A DNA stretch of 64,000 nt from Streptococcus pluranimalium (GTDB taxonomy: Bacteria; Bacillota; Bacilli; Lactobacillales; Streptococcaceae), in assembly GCF_002953735.1 (NCBI RefSeq), contig NZ_CP025536.1, forward strand, positions 1,060,001-1,124,000, given 5' to 3'. Position 1 is the stretch's first letter. Every line of letters starts with the position of its first letter. Positions 19,235 through 28,787 of the stretch are shown here, one piece after another. Under the pieces are notes generated by a model. That model did no database searches and was not told the origin of the DNA. It saw nothing but the letters and a program-made list of their open reading frames with translations. The position numbers and the translations under genes were made by a program.

Positions 19235-20737
19235 TTATGACACCTCCTGATTGTCACCTTTATGGTACATGCTCTTGTTGATTAATTCACGAATAAACCA
19301 AACTACAATGAGTGGAATTCCTAAGCTAATAAAAGTCACCCTTGGGATAGCATAGAGATCATTACGAACCGAATAAATAAGTTCTCCTAAAATAAAGGAA
19401 TAAATAAGAAACGAACTACTCTTATGTTTAAAACTATTTTGATGAACTTTTCTTTCAAAGTACCCGAACATCATCCCTATAAAGATGGCGATTATTAGAG
19501 ATAAATATCCAAAATTGTAATATTGCTCAGCATAGATAGAAGATCCGTAACCAAATAATTTACTTCTATAATAAAGGGGAGACAATGTACTACTTATTGT
19601 AAAAGTATAGCGCTCCGTAAATCCAAATCTCAGAAACGCAGGTAATAAAATTAAAACTGCCCCCAAATAGGATTTCCCTGCAAAGAAAGGTAAGCTGTTG
19701 GGAACCTTATCAATAACGTTACTCACTGATGTAAATGTAATCCCTGTTTCCCATAATGTTGAATTCAACGGACTACTTTTAAAATAATTTGCTAATCCGT
19801 CAGCAATTGATGCATAGTTGTAATCCGTTGTCCCGCGTAACTTGGTCATGACACTAAATACTATTGCCAATGGAAGAGCTAATATAAAAATTTTCTTTAA
19901 GGCCTGTTTGGAAAAAGAGTGATGCCAAAAATATTCAATAAGGAAGACAACCATAGCCATCTTTAACAAAATAAATCGCGAACCAGTCAATAAATATATA
20001 GAACTATAACCCAACAAAATGAAATAAGGAATCACTCGAGCTCGCTTAGTTTTCAAGGAAATTAATATCATATATAGGCTAGGTAAAAACCATTCTGCTA
20101 AATAAGTATCTCTTGATGATATTCCTAAAAGTTGAAAGTAGTTGCTTTCGTGTTCTAAATTTCTTCTAGCCAAATAAGAATAAGTTTTACTTAAATTATA
20201 CTGTCCTAGAACTTCTTTGAAAGCAGGAATGAAAGAAATAGCAAGAAAAAGCAACCCAACAAAAAGTAAAATTTTATCTGTTGTTTTTTCTTCTCTAGTT
20301 ATCATTTCTTGAGAATAGCTCTCCTGTTTATTGACAATGATATAGCCAAATGTCAATAAAATAAGGAATAATATAATAAAAAATGAAGCATTAATAATAC
20401 TGCTATCTGCTAAAAGACCGTCTAGTATATGATAATCTTGATTTTGAAATAAATAATCTCTATCAAACATTGCAATAAAATGTTGTCCGTATGAGAAAGG
20501 TATTGTCAATAGTAAAAAGATATGAATAAATTTGACATTCTTATACAGTATCTTTAAGGTCAAAAAAATTTGACTATAAGCAATTATCACAAAGGCAAAC
20601 GAAATAATTAACTTTTCTTCTAAACTCAGTGGCAAGATATTCACTACAATATTGATAACAATCCCTGAAAAGACCGTAATAAGTAGTAACCATGCACTTA
20701 CTGGTAGAGAGAGAGTAATTTTGTTATGATTATGCAT
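19235..20737 (-). CDS. wzy: Capsule polymerase Wzy
   Basis: This 500-residue membrane protein has about 11-12 hydrophobic helices and a large polar loop in the second half (from about residue 300, including KVPNSLPFFAGKSYLG), the usual outline of Wzy. It lacks any nucleotide or catalytic motif, as Wzy proteins do. It would join repeat units at the outer face of the membrane. The gene starts inside the end of the WbsX-like gene (overlap 8 bases). The assignment rests on topology and on being the only such protein beside Wzx in the locus. Confidence 0.8.
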   Translation of the reverse strand: MHNHNKITLSLPVSAWLLLITVFSGIVINIVVNILPLSLEEKLIISFAFVIIAYSQIFLTLKILYKNVKFIHIFLLLTIPFSYGQHFIAMFDRDYLFQNQDYHILDGLLADSSIINASFFIILFLILLTFGYIIVNKQESYSQEMITREEKTTDKILLFVGLLFLAISFIPAFKEVLGQYNLSKTYSYLARRNLEHESNYFQLLGISSRDTYLAEWFLPSLYMILISLKTKRARVIPYFILLGYSSIYLLTGSRFILLKMAMVVFLIEYFWHHSFSKQALKKIFILALPLAIVFSVMTKLRGTTDYNYASIADGLANYFKSSPLNSTLWETGITFTSVSNVIDKVPNSLPFFAGKSYLGAVLILLPAFLRFGFTERYTFTISSTLSPLYYRSKLFGYGSSIYAEQYYNFGYLSLIIAIFIGMMFGYFERKVHQNSFKHKSSSFLIYSFILGELIYSVRNDLYAIPRVTFISLGIPLIVVWFIRELINKSMYHKGDNQEVS

Positions 20738-21863
20738 CTTTTAAACTTTCCCTCAATCCCTCTAAATAAGCATAACGGTTCTCTTCATCAGGCTCTAAGT
20801 ATCCACCTTCTGCCCACTCATTCCAAGCAAAAATAAATATCATGTCATTTGAATAAGTTTCTTTCACGTTTTTAACCTGTTCTGCCATATAATGTTGGAA
20901 TTTTTCTGGTGTCGATCCTAGGCAGACACGCCCTCTTCCCCCTCTTCTTGGGGTGTTGTCCCAGTCAACAAACATACCCGCAACTGATTTTTCATCTTCA
21001 CCATGACGATTAATGATTGCCTGACAAAGCTCATCATAATCTTCAAAACTTGTACCCGATTTAGTCAAATTAGCAGCAATATTGGTCCCAAATGTCTTAT
21101 CAATCTTTGAAGCAGTACTTCGTATAGCTGTTTTAACGGACAATAGCTTACTTGTCATACCACCAGCATTCTTCTGGGCGTCATATCTGGCATAACCAGG
21201 TTGATACTCGATGCGATAAGTGAAACGACTTTCATCTTTATTTTCCAAAAGATAATAAGAAACCTGCTGGTAGGCAAAACACAAACCTGGGAAACCAGCT
21301 TCAATTGCCAAACCCTGCCAATAGTCAAGCATATCATTCAGACAATCCACAATCTCCGGACGATAAAGGACTAACAAAGGCTTACCATCAAATGTAATAT
21401 AATTTTTGTCATTAAAAAATTGCAATAAGTAGTCGAAATGAGCCTTCCATTCTTTCTCATCACCATAGCGTTGTGCAATCAAGGTTTTAGCATCTTCATC
21501 AGATTTCCAAGCATTGGTCCAAGGCTCGTTTGCCCAACAAATAGAATAAGGGAAATTGATATTTTCATTTTTTAACATCATTTCCATTGGTTTTTCAAGC
21601 AACATGTGTCCATCAAACCAATAATGATAAAAACAGAACCCATATAAACCGTATTCTTGAGCTAGCTTGACCTGCCACTCCATCGTTTTTTCATCCAAGA
21701 GATCGTAATAGTTATTATCCAAAGGAATACGGGGCTGTTGATGACCTTCAAATAAAGGCTTGGCTGCCTTCATATTTGTCCATTCTGTAAATCCCTTGCC
21801 CCACCACTCGTCATTCTCAGGAATAGCATGGAATTGAGGAAGGTAAAAAGCAATCGTCTTCAT
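20730..21863 (-). CDS. WbsX-like (glycosyl hydrolase 99-like) protein
   Basis: The 377-residue cytoplasmic protein starts TIAFYLPQFHAIPENDEWWG and has KGFTEWTNMKAAKPLF, CFYHYWFDG, SICWANEPW and FIFAWNEWAEGGYLEPD. This is the WbsX pattern found in polysaccharide loci, with a TIM-barrel related to GH99 (endo-mannosidase). Its acidic residues resemble those of a retaining glycosidase. It is usually annotated as a glycosyltransferase, but activity is poorly established. The ATG overlaps the GT4 stop by four bases. Confidence 0.82.
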   Translation of the reverse strand: MKTIAFYLPQFHAIPENDEWWGKGFTEWTNMKAAKPLFEGHQQPRIPLDNNYYDLLDEKTMEWQVKLAQEYGLYGFCFYHYWFDGHMLLEKPMEMMLKNENINFPYSICWANEPWTNAWKSDEDAKTLIAQRYGDEKEWKAHFDYLLQFFNDKNYITFDGKPLLVLYRPEIVDCLNDMLDYWQGLAIEAGFPGLCFAYQQVSYYLLENKDESRFTYRIEYQPGYARYDAQKNAGGMTSKLLSVKTAIRSTASKIDKTFGTNIAANLTKSGTSFEDYDELCQAIINRHGEDEKSVAGMFVDWDNTPRRGGRGRVCLGSTPEKFQHYMAEQVKNVKETYSNDMIFIFAWNEWAEGGYLEPDEENRYAYLEGLRESLKDA

Positions 21864-22975
21864 TTATTTTTCTCCATTTTTGAAATTAATTCTAGCCAAG
21901 AGGAAATAATTGCATCATTATCCCAGTTGATAATTGTCTCTTTAGCCGCTTCTTTGTATCGATTCTTCGAAGAACTATCTAATTGTATATATTGGCAAAT
22001 GCATTCGGCATACGCCTCCAAATCAAAGGGTTCCACTAAGTAACCATTTTGATTATTTGAAATCATATCACGTGGTCCACTAGGGCAATCAAATGAAAGG
22101 CAAGGAACGCCGAAGGACATTGCTTCAAGTAAAACCATACCAAATCCTTCCATCTTTGACGTAAAAGCAAAAAGCTCTGCATTCTTATAGTAATCTGCAA
22201 TTCTAGTCGTGTGAGGAATCATTTCAACATTGGTTAAGCCTCTCGTTTGAATGTAAGCTTTAAGGCTTTCTTCTTCTTCTCCGCTGCCAATAATCTGTAA
22301 TTTCCACTCATGACCCGGCAATTTCTCATTAACCTTTTCCCAAATTTGAAGTAAAAGGAGTTGCTGTTTATCACTAGTCAGACGTCCTACATTAATAATC
22401 GTTTTGGTATCTTCTGGCTGAGTGAGGCTGGGAGCAAATGTCGTCAGATGTGGCATATAAAATGATTGATACCCTAAATCTTGATAAATATTGGTATCCA
22501 TTGTAGTTGGCACAGAAATTGCTTGTAAGCGTGGGTATAAATACTGCTTAACAAGTCTATAAATCTTATTGTAAGCATAATAAGATGCATGTTCTGACGC
22601 TATCAACTTATTACGATAGTATTTTTTTGAAAGGTAAATCTCTAAACCATTCATCGGAAATGCTGTATAAATGACATCAAAAGTATGATTTTTGAAGTAT
22701 CTTCGCAATGCTCGAACTGATTTAATAGCATTTACCGGAACACTTAGGATACGTCTAAACCGAGACGTCATATCCATCTCTAAAGGAACATGTAAAGAGT
22801 CCAGAGTAATACGTTGATTCAATTGATAGGCGGAAATCGGCTCATCTTTCACTAATATCGTAATGTCATAGTAGTTACAAAGGTGATTCGAAAGATTGGC
22901 AATGACCCTCTCAATCCCACCAAATGCATTCATGCTGTTAAAATATATTAAGAGTTTTTTGTCTGTCTTATCCAA
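21860..22975 (-). CDS. Family 4 (GT-B) glycosyltransferase
   Basis: The 371-residue protein starts YFNSMNAFGGIERVIANLS, the acceptor-side GGIERV loop of GT4. The donor domain has INVGRLTSDKQQ, LQIIGSGEEE and the E-x7-E motif in SKMEGFGMVLLEAMSFGVP. It would retain the donor anomeric configuration when adding a sugar to the lipid-linked repeat unit. The donor is unknown. It overlaps the upstream GT2 gene by 28 bases and the next gene by four, so translation is tightly coupled. Confidence 0.88.
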   Translation of the reverse strand: MDKTDKKLLIYFNSMNAFGGIERVIANLSNHLCNYYDITILVKDEPISAYQLNQRITLDSLHVPLEMDMTSRFRRILSVPVNAIKSVRALRRYFKNHTFDVIYTAFPMNGLEIYLSKKYYRNKLIASEHASYYAYNKIYRLVKQYLYPRLQAISVPTTMDTNIYQDLGYQSFYMPHLTTFAPSLTQPEDTKTIINVGRLTSDKQQLLLLQIWEKVNEKLPGHEWKLQIIGSGEEEESLKAYIQTRGLTNVEMIPHTTRIADYYKNAELFAFTSKMEGFGMVLLEAMSFGVPCLSFDCPSGPRDMISNNQNGYLVEPFDLEAYAECICQYIQLDSSSKNRYKEAAKETIINWDNDAIISSWLELISKMEKNK

Positions 22976-23775
22976 GATATGAGAATTCTCCTTAAATACT
23001 TTACTCTGGCAAATATTATGATGAAATAATAAAATTGTTTTGAAATTATATTATTATCATATAATTCCTTAAAATTTTGCAAGTTTCCTTGGTGCATTGC
23101 TTTCATATTTGCTGAAAGCCCTGAAGCACCGAAACCTCGTTTTCCCCTTGCATAGAAAACAACCTGACCAGGTTGATAGTAGCAATTATATAAATTACAA
23201 ATTTTTAAAAAATATTGACCGTCTTCAGCATAACTTCTTGTTACATCGTATCCACCTATTTCTTCAAACACTCTACTTTGAAAAATTGCAGTTGAAGGTT
23301 GAGGAAAGTTTACAATACAAATCTCCTCAACTTTTGCTCTATGCAAACCTGTGATTTTTCTCCCTAAAATTGAGATTGGTTTCGGTTGAAAATCACCACC
23401 AAGTAAAAAAATTTCTGGATGAGCCTGTAAAATAGCTACCTGTCTCTCGATTTTATCTTCAAACCATTCATCATCAGAATCAAGTAAAGCTATCCACTTC
23501 CCTTGAGCCTCAGACATTCCCTTATTTCTTGCTGAGGATACACCACCATTGTTTTGGTTAATAAGGCTAATTGGAAGGCTGGGGAAGTTTTGGCTATACT
23601 GCTCAATAATTTGGCTTGTTTGGTCAGTGGAACCATCATTCACAACTATTATTTCCTTGATATATTCAAATTTAGTTTGTTTCCTGATTGATTCCAAGGC
23701 TCTTTCTATTGACTCTTCCCCATTATAAACTGGAATAACTACTGAAATAGATGCCAGATCTACTGCTTTATCCAT
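22948..23775 (-). CDS. Family 2 (GT-A) glycosyltransferase
   Basis: The 275-residue inverting transferase starts ISVVIPVYNGEESIERALES and has VNDGSTDQT, NNGGVSSARNKGMSEAQG and the DxD-like LDSDDEWFE. It lacks membrane helices. It would add one sugar to the capsule repeat unit from a nucleotide donor; the donor cannot be read from the sequence. It overlaps the acyltransferase gene by 16 bases and the GT4 gene by 28. Confidence 0.88.
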   Translation of the reverse strand: MDKAVDLASISVVIPVYNGEESIERALESIRKQTKFEYIKEIIVVNDGSTDQTSQIIEQYSQNFPSLPISLINQNNGGVSSARNKGMSEAQGKWIALLDSDDEWFEDKIERQVAILQAHPEIFLLGGDFQPKPISILGRKITGLHRAKVEEICIVNFPQPSTAIFQSRVFEEIGGYDVTRSYAEDGQYFLKICNLYNCYYQPGQVVFYARGKRGFGASGLSANMKAMHQGNLQNFKELYDNNIISKQFYYFIIIFARVKYLRRILISWIRQTKNS

Positions 23776-24314
23776 TCTTGTGTTTCCTCATCATACTTTC
23801 TAACGATCCTAGCTGGACTTCCAGCGATTACTGAGTAATCTGGAAAATCTCCTATTACTACCGAGTTACTACCAACTATACATTGTTTTCCAAGCTTTGC
23901 ACCAGCTTGAATGGTTGCACCAAAACCAATAAAACAATTCTCGCCGATTATAGTTTCTTGAAAGACGAGATCTTGTTCTAAAATATGGACGCCGATTTTT
24001 TTATAATCGTGATTAACGTTGGTAATAAAAACATTTCCAGAAATGGTTGTTGATTTTCCAATATTTAAATCAGAATTTGCAGATACTATATGAAAATTTT
24101 GACCTATTGAGCAGTTATCGCCGATTATAATACGACCCCCATCATAAGTTTCCATCCGGTTGCCTGGAAAAATTCTGACACGATTTCCAATGGCAATATT
24201 CTTGGTTCCTACTAGTGAAATTGAAGAGGCTAAATAAGAAGATTGACCAACTTGGGCAAAAAAGGGTTTGCGGAATTGTAATCTTAACCACCACCATAAT
24301 TTCTGTAGTTTCAT
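23760..24314 (-). CDS. Left-handed beta-helix acyltransferase (WbbJ-like)
   Basis: The 184-residue protein is made of hexapeptide repeats (IGNRVRIFPGNRME, IIIGDNCSIGQNF, GENCFIGFGATIQAGAKLG) with the DYSVIAGSPARIV terminus of O-acetyltransferases. VFITNVNHDYKKIG contains the likely catalytic His. It would acetylate a capsule sugar with acetyl-CoA in the cytoplasm. The gene overlaps the GT2 gene start by 16 bases. Confidence 0.84.
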   Translation of the reverse strand: MKLQKLWWWLRLQFRKPFFAQVGQSSYLASSISLVGTKNIAIGNRVRIFPGNRMETYDGGRIIIGDNCSIGQNFHIVSANSDLNIGKSTTISGNVFITNVNHDYKKIGVHILEQDLVFQETIIGENCFIGFGATIQAGAKLGKQCIVGSNSVVIGDFPDYSVIAGSPARIVRKYDEETQEWIKQ

Positions 24315-24327
24315 TGTCTCACCTTAA

Positions 24328-25329
24328 TTATTTTAGAACATCGAGAACCCATTGCCTAAGACTATATTTATCATAAATCTCGGTAGACAAAGGTTCATAA
24401 GTAGTTTCAAAAAACTCAGGATCAATTGTAATATCATCACGACCAATAACACAGATATTAGTTGGATTATAAAAATCATATTCTTTGATAGCTGCATTCG
24501 TTGTGATGATTTTTTTATTCATCCCAATCATTTCAATTGTACGCATGGTTAAACCAGTTTGTTTTGGATGCTGAATATCCAAAACGGCTTTAGATTCATC
24601 TACTATCTCGGCAATATCAGAACTGGATAATTTGATAAAATCAAAATCAGACGCTTTAGTTCCACGAAATTCTGCCTTGGTTAAGCAATAAAAAGAATAA
24701 ATAAAGCGACTTTGTAAAAAATTAAAAAAATAGTAGGATTTCCGATTAGCCTCTAGAAATGCTTGGACTTGTTTAATGATTTTATATCGATCCGAGTGAA
24801 TAGTTCCTAGGAAACTCACATCATACCGATAAGTTACTTTACTATCAAAAGTTCTTTTAAAATCATCTGCAAAAAACAACGGTCTAAAAAAGATATCCTT
24901 ATGAGATTTACTATCTGCCAAATCAAAACTATAAACTTTATCAAAATAAGGTAATTTTTTTCTAATATCAACGACATTTGATAACGAATCCCACATATAG
25001 AGGGTAAAGATAGACTTTGGAAAGGCTAAACGATAGGCTTCAAGGATATGTTCCGTCGGCATCTCACATTTGAGAAAAAAGACATAATCAAAAGCTATAT
25101 TTTTAACTTCATTTAAAATATTAAAAAAATAGTCCTCTGTTTGTCGTGATAAGATATTTGGATTTATCTTCAGCAAAGCCTTTTGATAATTTTTTTCAAT
25201 TGGACGTTCATTATAGTAGCTAACATCGGCTCCAAGGTCAATCATTTTATCGCGTATTTTTAATTCATATCCAAAAAAAGCAGGACAGAAAAAAAGGATT
25301 TTTTTTCCTAATAAAGGCTTATCGTGCAT
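24328..25329 (-). CDS. Putative CgeB-like glycosyltransferase
   Basis: This 333-residue soluble protein starts GKKILFFCPAFFGYELKI and has SFLGTIHSDRYKII and a late SKAVLDIQHPKQTGLTMRTIEMIGMNKKIIT. The last two resemble the donor-binding half of CgeB/GT1-like transferases found in capsule loci. There is no GT2 or GT4 signature. It probably adds the second sugar, but activity and donor are unproven. It lies 24 bases after the ketoreductase-like gene in the operon. Confidence 0.6.
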   Translation of the reverse strand: MHDKPLLGKKILFFCPAFFGYELKIRDKMIDLGADVSYYNERPIEKNYQKALLKINPNILSRQTEDYFFNILNEVKNIAFDYVFFLKCEMPTEHILEAYRLAFPKSIFTLYMWDSLSNVVDIRKKLPYFDKVYSFDLADSKSHKDIFFRPLFFADDFKRTFDSKVTYRYDVSFLGTIHSDRYKIIKQVQAFLEANRKSYYFFNFLQSRFIYSFYCLTKAEFRGTKASDFDFIKLSSSDIAEIVDESKAVLDIQHPKQTGLTMRTIEMIGMNKKIITTNAAIKEYDFYNPTNICVIGRDDITIDPEFFETTYEPLSTEIYDKYSLRQWVLDVLK

Positions 25330-25353
25330 TTTTACTTCCTATGTTATTTGCGC

Positions 25354-26208
25354 TTAAATCAATTCTTTTTCCGAAAGATGGACTGAGGTTTCAAAATCAG
25401 TTATTTGATAGTTAAAATTATACTGGGAAAGATTCTGATTATAGACCAAACTTCCAAACAATTTATTGATTTGAGTGACATTATTGAATGACTTTATCAT
25501 TGGATTGAATAAGGAAACTAATAAAGTTCTTTTGCCATTGACTTGACGAATGATTTTAACTAGTTCGCTTGTGTTCACATATTCCTTGTTTTGTGGGAAA
25601 TATATCCCTGATAATGATAAATCTATCGATTTTCGTACAAACTCAAGTAGATTATCAATGTATATCATACTTCTTTGATTAGATATTTTTGGAAATAATA
25701 ATGTAAACTTAGAGAGTTTGGAAAGTCTTGCGTAATTTCCAGTCGCATTTGGTCCATACACCATTGGCGGCCTGATGATAACCATAGCAAAACTCTCTGT
25801 TTCTAACTTCTTCAATCCTTCTTCTGCAGCTAACTTACTTTTTCCATAGTATGTTGACGGATTTTCAACAGTGCTCTTCGTAATAATTTCTTGTTCATGG
25901 CCATAAACACTCATGCTACTAAGAAAAATAAACTGCCCTACACCAGCACTTTTTGCCAATGTTGCTAATTCAATTGGCAAATCCCTATTAACTTTATCAT
26001 AAAGGGTTGGGTCCATCTTTTTTTCATTTTTATGTACAATAGCTGCGACATGAAAAATGGAATCATAATTCGAAAAATCAAACTCTCTCCATTTCGGATC
26101 AATCATATCCAACGTATCAACATGGTAATCATTCTCCGATTGCTCAAGCCATTTTTCGAAAGATGTGCCAATATAAGAATTAGCACCGGTAATTAAAACT
26201 TTTTTCAT
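25354..26208 (-). CDS. NAD-dependent epimerase/4-ketoreductase (SDR)
   Basis: The 284-residue SDR has ITGANSYIGTSFEKWL (GxxGxxG), FLSSMSVYG with the Ser, and the catalytic YYGKSK followed by MVIIRPPMVYGP. Enzymes of this shape next to a PglC-like transferase and a WbpM-like dehydratase reduce or epimerise 4-keto-6-deoxy-HexNAc to UDP-QuiNAc or UDP-FucNAc. That role is inferred from context, since SDR sequences rarely reveal the product. The ATG overlaps the stop of the transferase gene by four bases. Confidence 0.72.
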   Translation of the reverse strand: MKKVLITGANSYIGTSFEKWLEQSENDYHVDTLDMIDPKWREFDFSNYDSIFHVAAIVHKNEKKMDPTLYDKVNRDLPIELATLAKSAGVGQFIFLSSMSVYGHEQEIITKSTVENPSTYYGKSKLAAEEGLKKLETESFAMVIIRPPMVYGPNATGNYARLSKLSKFTLLFPKISNQRSMIYIDNLLEFVRKSIDLSLSGIYFPQNKEYVNTSELVKIIRQVNGKRTLLVSLFNPMIKSFNNVTQINKLFGSLVYNQNLSQYNFNYQITDFETSVHLSEKELI

Positions 26209-26810
26209 TTATTTTTCCCATTCTGTCCTGTGCCGCCTTCAACTACACCATCACTTTTTAAAACACTAATAAAAGTTCCGATAAAGCATTTGACATCCAT
26301 GGCGAAATTTAAATGGTCAACATAATAACCATCTAACTTAGCTTTTTCATCAATTTCTAGTTCATCACGGCCATTAATTTGAGCCCAACCAGTTAGTCCT
26401 GGCCTTATATCATTTGCATTGTATTTATCGCGTTGCTCAATCAAATCATATTGATTCCATAATGCTGGACGTGGTCCTACAATTGCCATTTCACCCTTTA
26501 AAATATTAAATAACTGTGGAAGTTCATCTAAACTTGTCTTTCTAAGGAATTTTCCAATTTTAGTAATCATTGCACTTGGATCTTTCAACAAATGCGTCGG
26601 CATATCAGCTGGAGTATCAGTATACATGCTTCGGTACTTATATATCATAAAATATTTTTTATCTTTACCGAAACGTTTTTGTTTAAACAAAACAGGACCT
26701 TTTGAATCAAGTTTGATAAAAAGTGCAAGTAACAACATTACTGGACTTAAAATAATGATCGCTATCAAAGATAAAATGATAGCCATTAAACGTTTAATAA
26801 TTGGATACAC
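26205..26810 (-). CDS. Initiating sugar-phosphate transferase (PglC-like)
   Basis: This 201-residue small polyprenyl-phosphate sugar transferase has one N-terminal membrane segment (IILSLIAIIILSPVMLLLAL). It carries the family core KRFGKDKKYFMIYKYRSM, RKTSLDELPQLFNILKGEM (DE pair) and VGPRPALWNQYDL. It is the minimal catalytic form, without the extra N-terminal helices of WbaP/CpsE. It would load the first sugar phosphate on undecaprenyl phosphate. The GTG at 26810 is preceded by GGGAGG. A strong hairpin region separates it from the dehydratase gene upstream. Confidence 0.88.
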   Translation of the reverse strand: MYPIIKRLMAIILSLIAIIILSPVMLLLALFIKLDSKGPVLFKQKRFGKDKKYFMIYKYRSMYTDTPADMPTHLLKDPSAMITKIGKFLRKTSLDELPQLFNILKGEMAIVGPRPALWNQYDLIEQRDKYNANDIRPGLTGWAQINGRDELEIDEKAKLDGYYVDHLNFAMDVKCFIGTFISVLKSDGVVEGGTGQNGKNK

Positions 26811-26827
26811 AACAACCTCCCGTATTT

Positions 26828-26889
26828 CCCTTTACATAACCCAATAAATCATGTCGGATTATGTAAAAGGGGTAAATGAGACATTTACC
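26828..26889 (-). promoter_or_regulatory. Two tandem hairpins inside the capsule operon
   Basis: On the minus strand GGTAAATG-TCT-CATTTACC (26871-26889) is followed by a longer stem in which CCCTTTTACATAATCC pairs with GGGTTATGTAAAGGG (26828-26871). They fill the 91-base gap before the initiating transferase gene. Neither ends in a long T-run, so they look like a processing site or partial attenuator rather than a full terminator. Confidence 0.6.
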
Positions 26890-26901
26890 ATTTTTAAGAT
26901 T

Positions 26902-28740
26902 CTAATCTTGTTTGGCATAAGAAATCAAAGTGTTTTTTAAAGTTTTTTCATCTAAATGTTCCAACTTCGAAATAAAATTCAGTACTTCTTCTCTTTCTTT
27001 TACTTCTACCTTACCAACAAAAATTTTCTCATAAATTTGCTCACTGACCCGCTCCTCTGTAGATAAGAGTTCCTCGTAGAGTTTTTCTCCAGGTCTTATT
27101 CCGGCTTCCACTATACCAATTTCATCTTCTTTATAGCCACTAAGCTTAATCATTTTTTTGGCAAGTTCTAAAATTTGAACAGGTTCGCCCATGTCAAGAA
27201 CAAAAATCTCGCCACCTTTAGCCAAATGACCCGCTTGAATAACTAAGCGACTTGCTTCAGGAATGGTCATGAAGTAACGTGTCATCCGAAAATCTGTGAC
27301 AGTGATAGGTCCTCCTTTAGTAATCTGTTCTTTAAATAGTGGAACAACAGAACCACGACTTCCTAAGACATTACCAAAACGAACAGCTGCAAATTGCGTC
27401 CTTCCTGGTTCATTCAAACTTGTAACAATCATTTCTGCTACGCGTTTTGTGGCCCCCATAACATTTGGTGGATTAACTGCTTTATCAGTTGAGACCATAA
27501 TAAATTTGCCAATGTTTGCATTTTTAGCAGCTTCAGCAACATTTCTAGTCCCTAAAATATTATTTTTAACAGCTTCTTTAGGATTATACTCCATCAAAGG
27601 AACATGTTTATGAGCTGCTGCATGATAAACGATATCAGGGCTATAAGTAGCCATAATATCGAAAATTAATTCTCGATCTTGAATATCAGCAATCAATGGA
27701 ACAATGTCAATTTTTCCCTTATAGATACCTGTCAACTCACGATTAATGAGATAAATCGAATTCTCACCATGTCCTAGGAGTAATAGCTTTTCTGGAGAAA
27801 ATTTAGCAACCTGTCGACAAATTTCGGAACCTATAGACCCGCCAGCACCTGTCACTAAAACTGTTTTTCCAGTAAAATATTGATTCAGACTTGATTGGTC
27901 CAGTACCACTTCTTTTCGACCTAAAAGATCAGCAATATCTATTTCTTTTAAGGTTTTGGAAGAAATATTACCTAAGATAGTGTCTTCAATTCCAGGAACT
28001 TCCATCAACTTAATATCTAAATCGTTTGTTAAATCAAGAATTTTTTCTCGTTCAGAACCATTTAAAGATGGAATAGCTAATACAATTTGTTTAATCTCAA
28101 AAACTTTTACTAATCTAACAAGATCGTTCCTGTCCCCCAATACTTTGACACCATTGATGATGGTACCTTGTTTATAAGGATCATCATCAATCACTCCAAT
28201 AAGATCGATGTCCGTTTGGCTTTTTCTAACTAATTCGATAAAAATTCGACCTGCTTTTCCACCACCATAAACAATTGTTTTGACATACTCAGCCGATGGA
28301 TTTTTTTTCTGCAATCTTTCATCGTTTATTAATCGCCATAAAATACGAGGTGTAAACACAAAAACGGTAGAGAAAATGAACGAAAGAAACGGGAAACGAT
28401 ATTTCAATATATCAATTGGAAATAGGTTGACACATATAAATAACAATAAATGCGAATAGAGTAAAGATATTGATATATTAATAAAGGTCTTATAATCGGT
28501 GTACCTTGTTAAAATAGAAAATAGCCCTGACTGAAAACTGATAACGAGATAAGTGAGACTAACAATTGAAAATACAATAGCATGTGTTTGTGAAAATATT
28601 TGATTTGAGTCTTGAAGAATCCAAAAAGTAAAAAGTGCACTGACAAAAATCATCAATAAATCAGTTATAATTAACGTCAGCCTCTTTACACTTCTATTGA
28701 TGCGACTCAACCTATATCCTATTTTTTGTAATATCCCCAT
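26902..28740 (-). CDS. Membrane nucleotide-sugar 4,6-dehydratase (CapD/PglF/WbpM-like)
   Basis: This 612-residue protein has four N-terminal membrane helices (to about residue 120), a first Rossmann domain (VYGGGKAGRIFIELV) and a second SDR domain (VLVTGAGGSIGSEICRQV). The second contains VSTDKAVNPPNVMGATKR, where Met replaces the usual catalytic Tyr as in the WbpM/PglF group. It would convert UDP-GlcNAc (or GalNAc) to a 4-keto-6-deoxy sugar. This is the likely first committed sugar step of the locus, and the two genes downstream fit it. Confidence 0.88.
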   Translation of the reverse strand: MGILQKIGYRLSRINRSVKRLTLIITDLLMIFVSALFTFWILQDSNQIFSQTHAIVFSIVSLTYLVISFQSGLFSILTRYTDYKTFINISISLLYSHLLLFICVNLFPIDILKYRFPFLSFIFSTVFVFTPRILWRLINDERLQKKNPSAEYVKTIVYGGGKAGRIFIELVRKSQTDIDLIGVIDDDPYKQGTIINGVKVLGDRNDLVRLVKVFEIKQIVLAIPSLNGSEREKILDLTNDLDIKLMEVPGIEDTILGNISSKTLKEIDIADLLGRKEVVLDQSSLNQYFTGKTVLVTGAGGSIGSEICRQVAKFSPEKLLLLGHGENSIYLINRELTGIYKGKIDIVPLIADIQDRELIFDIMATYSPDIVYHAAAHKHVPLMEYNPKEAVKNNILGTRNVAEAAKNANIGKFIMVSTDKAVNPPNVMGATKRVAEMIVTSLNEPGRTQFAAVRFGNVLGSRGSVVPLFKEQITKGGPITVTDFRMTRYFMTIPEASRLVIQAGHLAKGGEIFVLDMGEPVQILELAKKMIKLSGYKEDEIGIVEAGIRPGEKLYEELLSTEERVSEQIYEKIFVGKVEVKEREEVLNFISKLEHLDEKTLKNTLISYAKQD

Positions 28741-28787
28741 AATTTCCCCAAAAAACTAACTCATACGTAATAATCTAAATACCAATA

